Of a stretch of DNA of 64,000 nt, positions 25,253 to 32,447 are shown in pieces (within the stretch, counting starts at the first letter, position 1; each line of letters begins with the position of its first letter). Below the pieces are notes generated by a model. That model did no database searches and was not told the origin of the DNA. It was given only the letters and a program-made list of their open reading frames with translations. Source of the stretch: Rubellimicrobium arenae (GTDB lineage: Bacteria; Pseudomonadota; Alphaproteobacteria; Rhodobacterales; Rhodobacteraceae). The DNA lies in assembly GCF_017916275.1 (NCBI RefSeq), contig NZ_JAFMST010000007.1, forward strand, positions 62,001 through 126,000, given 5' to 3'. The position numbers were made by a program, and so were the translations under genes.

Positions 25253-26364
25253 GGCGCCTGACGATCCTCAGCGTGTCCTACCCGCTCGCGCCCGTGACGG
25301 CCGATCCGGTCGGGGGCGCGGAGCAGGTGCTCGCCCGGCTGGACCGGGCGCTGGTCGCGGCGGGCCACCGGTCGCTCGTGATCGCGCCCGAGGGATCGCA
25401 GGTCGCAGGCGAGCTTCGCTCCGTCCCGGCGGTGGAGGGGCCGATCTCGGACGCGGATGCGGAGCGGGTCCGGGCCGCCGTCCGGGCCCGGATCGCCGAG
25501 GTCGTCGCGCAGGAGGCGCCCGATGTCGTCCATCTCCACGGCATCGACTTTCCCGCCTACCTTCCCGAGCCCGGCCCGCCGGTCCTCGTGACGCTTCACC
25601 TGCCGCTCGACTGGTATCCGCCCGAGGCGCTGTCGCCCGCCCGGCCCCGAACCCATCTCCATCCGGTTTCGGCCGCGCAGGCGGCGACCGCTCCGCCGGG
25701 CGCGCGGATCGAAGCCCCCATCGAGAACGGCGTGGAGATCCCCGACCTGCGCGTCCGCAGGCGCGGCTTTGCCTTCACGCTGGGGCGCATCTGCCCCGAG
25801 AAGGGCTTCGACGACGCCCTGATGGCCGCAGAGATGGCCCGCAGGCCGCTGGTGATCGCCGGGACCGTGTTCCCTTATCCCTTCCATCAGCAGCATTTCC
25901 GCGACGCCATCGCCCCGCGCCTGTCCTGGCGGCGGCGCTGGATTGGCCCCGTCGCAGGCGCGCGCAAGCAGCACCTCCTGGCCGCGGCCGCCTGCGTCCT
26001 GATCCCGGCCAAGGCACGGGAAACCTCGTCCCTCGTCGCCATGGAGGCGCTCGCCGCCGGGACCCCGGTCATCGCCTATCCGAGCGGGGCGCTTCCTGGC
26101 ATCGTGGAGCATGGCCGGACCGGGTTCCTCGTGGAGGACGTGGCCGGTTTGGCCGACGCGATCCGCAGGGCCGGCGAGATCGACCCGGACACCTGCCGCG
26201 CCACCGCCCGGGCCCGTTTTTCCGCCGACCGCATGATCGCAGGCTACCTGGCCCGGTACCGCGATCTGTCGCGCCCCTCCGGCGCGCACGGCGCGTTCCC
26301 GCCGCATCGGAACGAACCATGGAACCTCACGCCCTCGCGAGCGTTTGTACCCGAACGAAAGTAG
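25249..26364 (+). CDS. GT4 family glycosyltransferase
   Basis: 371 residues, GT-B fold. N-terminal VGGAEQVLARLDRALVAAGH, then LGRICPEKGFDDALMAAEMA donor-domain start and ETSSLVAMEALAAGTPVIAYPSGALPGIVEHGRTGFLVED, which contains the E-x7-E motif. This is the family of MshA, PimA/B and other inositol- or lipid-linked transferases, but generic GT4 enzymes look the same, so the acceptor is not proven. ATGA overlap with the PIG-L gene; its 3' end overlaps the phosphatase ORF. Confidence 0.88.
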   Translation: MRRLTILSVSYPLAPVTADPVGGAEQVLARLDRALVAAGHRSLVIAPEGSQVAGELRSVPAVEGPISDADAERVRAAVRARIAEVVAQEAPDVVHLHGIDFPAYLPEPGPPVLVTLHLPLDWYPPEALSPARPRTHLHPVSAAQAATAPPGARIEAPIENGVEIPDLRVRRRGFAFTLGRICPEKGFDDALMAAEMARRPLVIAGTVFPYPFHQQHFRDAIAPRLSWRRRWIGPVAGARKQHLLAAAACVLIPAKARETSSLVAMEALAAGTPVIAYPSGALPGIVEHGRTGFLVEDVAGLADAIRRAGEIDPDTCRATARARFSADRMIAGYLARYRDLSRPSGAHGAFPPHRNEPWNLTPSRAFVPERK

Positions 26365-26986
26365 AAGCCACCGGGGGTTCCCCATCAGCGTCCAGCTTTA
26401 TCTGATCCGCCATGCAACCCATGCGGACTTCGGGCGGCGCCTGACGGGCCGGGCCGCTGGCGTGCCGCTCACCCCCGAGGGCGAGCGTCAGGCCGCCGCA
26501 TTGGCGCGCGGGCTGGCCGGAGAGGCGTTGACCCAGATCCACACCAGCCCGCGGGACCGCGCCCGCGCCACCGCCGAGGCCCTGGCCCGCGCCAGCGGCG
26601 CACCGGTGACGGTGGTGGAGGCCTTGGACGAGGTCGACTTCGGCGACTGGACCGGATCGGAGTTCGCGGACCTCCATGGCCAGCCGCTCTGGGACGACTG
26701 GAACACCCGCCGCGCCACCGCGCGCGCGCCGGGGGGCGAGAGCATGGGCGAGGCCGCGGACCGCGCGGTCCGGCATATGGAGTCGCTTGCCCCGCACGGT
26801 GGGGAGCGGATCGCCCTGGTGAGCCACTGCGACGTGATCCGCGCTCTCGTGGCCCGCGTGCTGGGCCTGTCCCTGGACCATCTCCTGCGCTTCGAGATCG
26901 GCCCCGCTTCGGTAAGCCGGCTCGAGGCCGGGACTTGGGGCGCGCGGGTACTAAGTCTGAATGAAACCATCGGAATGGACGCATGA
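26345..26986 (+). CDS. Histidine phosphatase (phosphoglycerate-mutase-like)
   Basis: About 213 residues. LYLIRHATHA carries the catalytic RH(G/A) His; TSPRDRARATAEAL, DEVDFGDWTG with the acid Glu, and VSHCDVIRAL with the second His complete the active site. It hydrolyses a phosphate ester of unknown identity. In this operon the obvious candidate is an inositol-phosphate intermediate, as in the unassigned MshA2 step of mycothiol synthesis (inference). The start is unclear: the only in-frame conventional start is TTG 26345 without a ribosome binding site, inside the end of the GT4 gene; a non-standard start nearer ISVQLYLIRH is possible. Confidence 0.82.
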   Translation: MYPNESRSHRGFPISVQLYLIRHATHADFGRRLTGRAAGVPLTPEGERQAAALARGLAGEALTQIHTSPRDRARATAEALARASGAPVTVVEALDEVDFGDWTGSEFADLHGQPLWDDWNTRRATARAPGGESMGEAADRAVRHMESLAPHGGERIALVSHCDVIRALVARVLGLSLDHLLRFEIGPASVSRLEAGTWGARVLSLNETIGMDA

Positions 26987-27762
26987 AGGACGTGAATGAC
27001 CCCGGGGACGACGACCTCGCCCGTCGCATCGAGGCCTTGGGGCCCTGGTTCCACAATCTGCGGCTTGGCGGGATCGAGACGGCGCCCGGGCACTTCCTGG
27101 GAGACTTCCCCCGCACCAAGTTCGAGCGTTTCGCCCATGCGATCCCCGAGGACCTGTCCGGCAAGTCCGTGCTCGACATCGGCTGCAACGCCGGGTTCTA
27201 CGCCCTGGAGATGAAGCGGCGCGGCGCCTCCCGCGTCCTGGGCATCGATCACGATGAGCACTACCTCCGGCAGGCCCGGCTTGCCGCCGAGGTGGAGGGC
27301 GCGGAGATCGAGTTCCGGCAGCTCGAGGTCTATGACGTGGGCGCCCTGGGCGAGACCTTCGACCTCGTGATCTTCATGGGCGTGCTTTATCATCTGCGGC
27401 ACCCCCTCCTCGCGCTCGACCTGATCCGGGAACATGTCTGCGGCGACATGCTGGTTTTCCAGTCGCTCCAGCGGGGCCCCGAGCAGGTGCTGGAGGTTCC
27501 CGACGAGGTTCCGTTCTCCGAGGAAACCATCTTCGAGAAGCCGGGCTACCCGGCGATGTACTTCATCGAGAAGTCCTACTCGGAGGACTGGACCAACTGG
27601 TGGGTTCCGAACCGGGCCGGCACCGAGGCGATGCTCCGGGCCGCGGGGTTCTCGATCGAAGCGCGCGCCTCCGAGGATGTCTACATCTGCCGCCGGGCCC
27701 AGGTGCCCTACGCCCAATGGGGGGCTGGCGCGGCCTATCCGGCACGGGGGGCCGCGCGATGA
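26983..27762 (+). CDS. CmoB-like SAM-dependent methyltransferase (TIGR04290-type)
   Basis: 259 residues. WFHNLRLGGIETAPGH and GDFPRTKFERF at the N-terminus recall CmoB, and SVLDIGCNAGFYALEMKRRG is SAM motif I, followed by LVIFMGVLYHLRHPLLALD. I recall a named family (TIGR04290) for such proteins in carbohydrate clusters of this composition; I could not check it. It is not cmoB itself: shorter and in the wrong context. Likely methylates (or carboxymethylates) the cluster product. ATGA overlaps on both sides couple it to its neighbours. Confidence 0.85.
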   Translation: MKDVNDPGDDDLARRIEALGPWFHNLRLGGIETAPGHFLGDFPRTKFERFAHAIPEDLSGKSVLDIGCNAGFYALEMKRRGASRVLGIDHDEHYLRQARLAAEVEGAEIEFRQLEVYDVGALGETFDLVIFMGVLYHLRHPLLALDLIREHVCGDMLVFQSLQRGPEQVLEVPDEVPFSEETIFEKPGYPAMYFIEKSYSEDWTNWWVPNRAGTEAMLRAAGFSIEARASEDVYICRRAQVPYAQWGAGAAYPARGAAR

Positions 27763-28685
27763 TCGATTCCGTGATGTTCTGGAACGAACCCAACAACAAG
27801 TCGCATTGGGATCCCGAGATCGATCCCGACTGGTCGCAGTTCGCCACCATGATCAACCTGGCCGGCCAGGCGGTCGCCTCGGTCAACCCGGACATGACGC
27901 GCGTTCTGGGGGGCATCTCCCCGATCGACCCGAACTTCATCCTCCGGCTCAAGGACCGGGGCGTGCTCGACAACGTGGACGTGCTGGCGGTGCATGGCTT
28001 TCCGCTGGACTGGAACCTGTGGCAGATCAACGAATGGCCCGCCAAGGTCGCCGAGATCGAGGCCGTGGCCCCCGACCATCCGGTCTGGGTCAGCGAGGTC
28101 GGCGTCGGCTCCTTTGGCGCCGAGGAGGTGCAGACCTTCGGCGTGCAGCGGACGGCCGAGCTGCTCCTCGATCGCGTGCCACGGGTCTACTGGTACTCGC
28201 TCTTCGACCTGCCGCGGCAGTGGGAGGCCACGACGCGCCACAAGGAAGCCGAGGGGTCGAGCTACTACCGCCACTTCTACATGGGCCTGATCCGCGAGGA
28301 TGGGACACCCAAGCCGGGCCTTGAAGCCTTTGCTCCCCATGCCGGGCGCATGGGGCTCATGCAGTGGTTCCACTACGAGGACCCGCGCCTCCCCCTCGCG
28401 GTGGAGTGGCTCAAGCGGCTGGGCGTGCGGCACCTGCGGACGGGGCTGTCCTGGGCCGACAGCTTCCGTCCCAACGCGCTCGACTGGTTCGACCGCCAGA
28501 TGGACGCCTTGCAGGACTTCGACGTGATGGTGACCTTCTGCTTCACGCCCGAGCACCTGGGGGTGGGCGAGCACCACACCAGTCCCCCGCGCGAGCCGCA
28601 GCAGTTCGCCGACTTCTGCGCCGCCATGGTGGAGCGCTACGCGCCGGCCCGACCGGCCCGGGCCCAGATTGCAGGGAGGGGATGA
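27759..28685 (+). CDS. Clan-A glycoside hydrolase-like protein, apparently circularly permuted
   Basis: 308 residues. MFWNEPNN at residues 6-13 is the acid/base NEP motif of (beta/alpha)8 retaining glycosidases (beta-4), and VWVSEVGVG with Glu about 113 is the nucleophile strand (beta-7). The normally N-terminal part comes last: WLKRLGVRHLRTGLSWADSF, WFDRQMDAL, VTFCFTPE, TSPPREPQQFADFCAAMVERYAP. In ordinary barrels RYAP-type helices are followed directly by the WNEPN strand, so here the chain seems opened exactly at that point. No signal peptide, so it works in the cytosol, perhaps trimming or transglycosylating an intermediate. Confidence 0.8.
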   Translation: MIDSVMFWNEPNNKSHWDPEIDPDWSQFATMINLAGQAVASVNPDMTRVLGGISPIDPNFILRLKDRGVLDNVDVLAVHGFPLDWNLWQINEWPAKVAEIEAVAPDHPVWVSEVGVGSFGAEEVQTFGVQRTAELLLDRVPRVYWYSLFDLPRQWEATTRHKEAEGSSYYRHFYMGLIREDGTPKPGLEAFAPHAGRMGLMQWFHYEDPRLPLAVEWLKRLGVRHLRTGLSWADSFRPNALDWFDRQMDALQDFDVMVTFCFTPEHLGVGEHHTSPPREPQQFADFCAAMVERYAPARPARAQIAGRG

Positions 28686-29800
28686 TGCCCGATGGAAGCC
28701 TGACCCGCGAGGGGATCAACATCGCCATCGTGGGCGTGGGCAACTGCGCGAGCTCGCTCGTGCAGGGCATGGCCATGTACCGCGACCACGACCGGAACGA
28801 ACATACCGGCCTCATGCACTGGGACCTGGGCGGCTACCGTCCCGGCGACATCCGCGTGGTGGCGGCCTGGGACATCGACCGCCGCAAGGTGGGCCAGGAC
28901 GTGGCCCGGGCGATCTTCGAGAAGCCGAACTGCACCCTGACCTTCTGCGCCGATGTCCCCGAGACCGGGGCCCGGGTGCGGATGGGCCGGATCCTCGATG
29001 GCTTCGCGCCCCATATGGCCGACCAGCCCGAGCATCGCACCTTCCTCAGGTCGGACGAGGCCGAGCCCGACAAGGAGGACGTGATCCGCGTGCTCCGCGA
29101 GAGCGGCACCCACGTGCTCATGAACTACCTCCCCGTGGGCTCCCAGAAGGCGACGGAGTTCTACGCCGAATGCGCGCTCGAGGCCGGCGTGGCGTTCGTC
29201 AACAACATCCCGGTCTTCATCGCGTCGGACGAGGCCTGGGCGCAGAGATTCCGCGACGCCGGCGTCCCGATCATCGGCGACGACATCAAGGCGCAGGTGG
29301 GCGCGACCATCGTGCACCGGGTCCTGACGGATCTTTTCGCCAAGCGGGGCGTGCGGCTCGACCGGACCTACCAGCTCAACACCGGGGGCAACACCGACTT
29401 CCTCAACATGTGGGCGCGCGACCGCGTGGCGTCCAAGAAGATCTCCAAGACCGAGGCCGTCCAGGCCGTCGCCGGCGAGCGGCTCGATTGGGAGAACATC
29501 CATGTCGGCCCGTCGGATTACGTGCCTTGGCAGAACGACAACAAGGTCGCCTTCATCCGGCTGGAAGGAACGCAGTTCGGCGGCGTTCCCATGCACATGG
29601 AGGTGCGCCTGTCGGTGGAGGACAGCCCCAATTCCGCCGGGGTGGCCATCGACCTGATCCGCTGCGCCAAGGTCGCCCGCGACCGGGGTCTGTCCGGTCC
29701 CATCGAGGCGCCCGCCGCCTTCTTCTGCAAGCATCCGCCCCGCCAGATGACGGACGACGCCGCCCACCAGGAGGTCGAAGCCTTCATCCGCGGCGCCTGA
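28682..29800 (+). CDS. ino1: Inositol-3-phosphate synthase, actinobacterial type
   Basis: 372 residues. Converts glucose-6-phosphate to myo-inositol-3-phosphate using NAD. INIAIVGVGNCASSLVQGM is the NAD-binding motif, and NYLPVGSQKATEFYAECAL, PVFIASDEAWAQRFRDAGVPIIGDDIKAQVGAT and LDRTYQLNTGGNTDFLNM are the family's active-site blocks (SYLPVGS, GDDIKSQ, LNVGGNxDF in Mycobacterium). The short form closely follows the actinobacterial/archaeal class, not the ~530-residue eukaryotic one. Last gene of the operon, with GGGAGGGG before the start and ATGA overlap. It makes inositol the likely core of the cluster product. Confidence 0.93.
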   Translation: MMPDGSLTREGINIAIVGVGNCASSLVQGMAMYRDHDRNEHTGLMHWDLGGYRPGDIRVVAAWDIDRRKVGQDVARAIFEKPNCTLTFCADVPETGARVRMGRILDGFAPHMADQPEHRTFLRSDEAEPDKEDVIRVLRESGTHVLMNYLPVGSQKATEFYAECALEAGVAFVNNIPVFIASDEAWAQRFRDAGVPIIGDDIKAQVGATIVHRVLTDLFAKRGVRLDRTYQLNTGGNTDFLNMWARDRVASKKISKTEAVQAVAGERLDWENIHVGPSDYVPWQNDNKVAFIRLEGTQFGGVPMHMEVRLSVEDSPNSAGVAIDLIRCAKVARDRGLSGPIEAPAAFFCKHPPRQMTDDAAHQEVEAFIRGA

Positions 29801-29828
29801 GCGAAGGCCAAGCCGCTCCGAACGCATG

Positions 29829-29855
29829 AAGGGCCGCCCCCCGGGAGGAGCGGCC
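29829..29855. terminator. Hairpin between convergent operons
   Basis: AGGGCCGC paired with GCGGCCCT around a CCCCCCGGGAG loop region, in the 138-base gap between the ino1 operon and the convergent beta-helix gene. No T-run, so assigned by position. Confidence 0.5.
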
Positions 29856-29938
29856 CTGCCTTGGCTGCGCACACGGACTGTCCAGCCACGGGATCGCAGT
29901 GCGGATCCGCGCGCCTTAGGCCAGACCGCCGTGGTGGA

Positions 29939-32152
29939 TCAGGCGATCAGGTCGTGGCCCTGGTGGTGCGTGACCAGATCGTAGCGGGCGTCATCCTGAT
30001 GATGGTGGTCGAGCGCCGACGAGGCATCGTGCTGGCCGCTGTCGTGCTCCATGGCCGAGGACACGGTCAGGACGCCCGCGTCCGAAGCCGTCGTGGCGGT
30101 CTGGGCGGTCTTCAGGATCGTGGTCTTGGGCGAGGCCGGGAAGCCTGCGGAGACCGACATCTCGAAGGCCGACAGGTCGCCGACGAAATTGCCCTTCTTC
30201 CAGGGATTCCCGAACACGAGGTCCTGCACGTTGTACCCGGTGGCGCCGCCGATCGTGCCGCTCATCGTGGTCTGGCCGGCCAGGGCGCCGTCCACCCAGA
30301 TCTGCAGCTTGCCGCTGTCGAGATGGATCACGACGTCATGGTCCTTTTCGACCACGGAGTTGAGCCTGGCCCCCTTGGTCATCACGGTCACGGGAGAAAG
30401 GCCGCCGTCGCGGAAGACCTGGAAGCTCATCTCGCCCGTGGAGGTGACGGCCGCGGTGAAGCTGCCATGGAGACGGAAGACCTCGCCCGAGGTGCCGACC
30501 TTGTCGGCGTCCAGCGTCATGCCGATCGTCATCTTGTCGCTGCCGATGACATCCAGAACGTGGTTCCGGTCAATGGTGGCCGTCACGCCCACGGCGCCGA
30601 GCTGGATGCCGTCCGACGTCAGCTTGGGCGCGACGCCCAGATCGACGGGCGCCCCGTCGTGGTAGGCCACGAAGTGACCGTCCTGCAGGCTCAGCACCTC
30701 GGAGGACTGGATCGAGCACTTGTAGTCCTCGTAGACGGTCGCGCCCGTCGGCAGCTTGATCGTGAGCTTGACCGGGTAATCGCCCGGGCCGGAGTAGCTG
30801 TGGCGCACCGTGACGCCCTGCGCCTTGGTGCCGTCGCCGAACGTCCAGTAGAACGCGGTGCCGACGGGCAGCGAGCCGCCGTCGAACACGGAATGGCTGG
30901 CGTCGAACACGCGGGTCGCGCCGTCCACCTTGGCGACCTGGAACTGCACCTGCAGACCACCGCCCGCGCCCTGGGTCACGTCCGACCCGGCATTGGCCTG
31001 GTCGATGACCCCGCCAGCAACGGCCAGATAGCGATGCTCGCCGTCACGAAGAGCGAGGGAGGAGCTGACGAAGACGTCGTTGTAGTAGTTGGGGGCGAAG
31101 GAGTCCTGGTCCTGCACCAGGATGTTCTTGGTCACGGTCCAGCCAGCCTCGGCCGAGGGGATGTCCGCGGCCAGGTTGGCGGAGATGACCACGTTCTTGG
31201 CGTTCTCGGCCACCATGATCTTCGGGATCTCGACGGACGGGTCGGGACCGTCGGCGGCCGCGCCGTCGGCGTGCAGGACCGAATTGTTGCGGATCACGAG
31301 GCCGTTGGTCTCGCCAACCGAGATGCCGCGCGCCGACGCGTTGGTGATCGTGTTATTCTCGATCAGGATGTTCTGGTAGTACATGGACGCGCCGGCGCGC
31401 CCGGTGTCCACGACCTCGTTCCGCATGAAGATCGACTGGGTCCGCGCGCCGTTGCCGATGTCGAGCAGGTTGTCGCGGATGACGACGTTCTCGGTCGGGG
31501 CGTCGGTGCCGCTCGTCCAGAACTGGATCATGTCGCGGTGGTCGGTCGAAGCCGGCGGGGCCCGGAAGTCGTGGATGTGGTTTCCTTCGATGACGACATT
31601 CTGGACTTCACTGAAATCCATGCCGTCCGACCGCATTCCGTAGACTTCGTTATTGCGAACCGTTACCCCGGAGTTTTCGCTGAACACCATTCCGCGGTGG
31701 AAATCGTAGGACTCGCAATTCTCGACCGTCACGCCGGTCGAGGTGCGAACCGAAAGGCCGATTCCGTAGCCATAACCATCGGCCAGCGACGAAACGCCGC
31801 GGGCAAAGTCACCATCGAAGGTGGAATTGCGAATCGTGAGGTTGGTGCAGTTCTGGAAGTTGAAGGGACGTTCCGAGGTTAGGTCGCCGGACTGGAACTC
31901 GTAATCGAACTTGATCCCGTCGAACGTCATGTTCGCCGCGCCACGAACCTCCACGGCCGAAAAAGACGCAGGATTCCTGGCATCCGCCGACATGATCGTG
32001 ACGTTGGACGGAAATGCGAAATTGAACCCGGACTTCACGGACAGGTTCATGTTCCCGTAATCGCCGCCAGCAAGCAGGATGGTTTCGCCACCCTTGCAGC
32101 TCGCCAGTGCGCTGTAGAGTTGCTTCAGGTCCGAAACGTTGATCGTCGCCAT
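29939..32152 (-). CDS. Right-handed beta-helix / PKD / LamG-like protein, probable type I secretion substrate
   Basis: 737 residues, no signal peptide. Residues ~20-390: parallel beta-helix with Asn-ladder repeats (NLTIRNSTF, GVTVENCES, NVVIEGNHIHDF, DHRDMIQFW 204-212). Residues ~400-480: PKD domain (FYWTFGDGT, HSYSGPGDYPVKLTI). Residues ~505-665: LamG-like sandwich (LQIWVDGALAGQT). The C-terminal ~70 residues are disordered and rich in His and Asp. Next to HlyD and ABC exporter genes, so type I export is inferred, although RTX repeats are absent. Residues 50-390 resemble the Sec-exported protein at 38730. It may be a polysaccharide lyase or epimerase. The 5' third is less GC-rich than its neighbours. 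Confidence 0.85.
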   Translation of the reverse strand: MATINVSDLKQLYSALASCKGGETILLAGGDYGNMNLSVKSGFNFAFPSNVTIMSADARNPASFSAVEVRGAANMTFDGIKFDYEFQSGDLTSERPFNFQNCTNLTIRNSTFDGDFARGVSSLADGYGYGIGLSVRTSTGVTVENCESYDFHRGMVFSENSGVTVRNNEVYGMRSDGMDFSEVQNVVIEGNHIHDFRAPPASTDHRDMIQFWTSGTDAPTENVVIRDNLLDIGNGARTQSIFMRNEVVDTGRAGASMYYQNILIENNTITNASARGISVGETNGLVIRNNSVLHADGAAADGPDPSVEIPKIMVAENAKNVVISANLAADIPSAEAGWTVTKNILVQDQDSFAPNYYNDVFVSSSLALRDGEHRYLAVAGGVIDQANAGSDVTQGAGGGLQVQFQVAKVDGATRVFDASHSVFDGGSLPVGTAFYWTFGDGTKAQGVTVRHSYSGPGDYPVKLTIKLPTGATVYEDYKCSIQSSEVLSLQDGHFVAYHDGAPVDLGVAPKLTSDGIQLGAVGVTATIDRNHVLDVIGSDKMTIGMTLDADKVGTSGEVFRLHGSFTAAVTSTGEMSFQVFRDGGLSPVTVMTKGARLNSVVEKDHDVVIHLDSGKLQIWVDGALAGQTTMSGTIGGATGYNVQDLVFGNPWKKGNFVGDLSAFEMSVSAGFPASPKTTILKTAQTATTASDAGVLTVSSAMEHDSGQHDASSALDHHHQDDARYDLVTHHQGHDLIA

Positions 32153-32257
32153 CTTATCCCTCGTATTCTTAGTTTGTGTTAGGTGCCCCTTAGGTCTGCC
32201 TGCCTTCTGAACTATGATCGTGGCGAAACAACGCCGTGGCAGGAGCAGGACAAAGAC

Positions 32258-32281
32258 TTATGTGGGACACATAAAGATCAC
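32258..32281. promoter_or_regulatory. 17-bp palindrome with adjoining CATAAAGAT element upstream of the beta-helix gene
   Basis: TTATGTG-GGA-CACATAA (32258-32274) is a perfect 7-bp inverted repeat in an AT-richer 295-base gap (32153-32447), about 106 bases upstream of the beta-helix start. CATAAAGATCAC (32270-32281) overlaps its right arm and recurs with one change at 42534. Candidate operator; the rest of the gap shows no gene. Confidence 0.45.
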
Positions 32282-32447
32282 CTATTGCGAAGAGTTTTCG
32301 GCGAACCGGATCGGCCCGCCTCGATCGGCAGGTAAAAGGAAACGGCTCCAATCGATCGGCCCGTTTCCCTGGCTGGCTGGTCCAGTCGCGGCGGATGCGC
32401 GGGCCCGGCCCGCGCATCCATCGCTCAGGTCTGGCTGCCTGGTGCTG

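Noticed and set aside
29861-31882. 673-codon plus-strand ORF antisense to the beta-helix/PKD gene
   Set aside because: Repetitive His/Val/Asp/Arg composition mirrors the codon use of the beta-helix gene; no recognisable motif.
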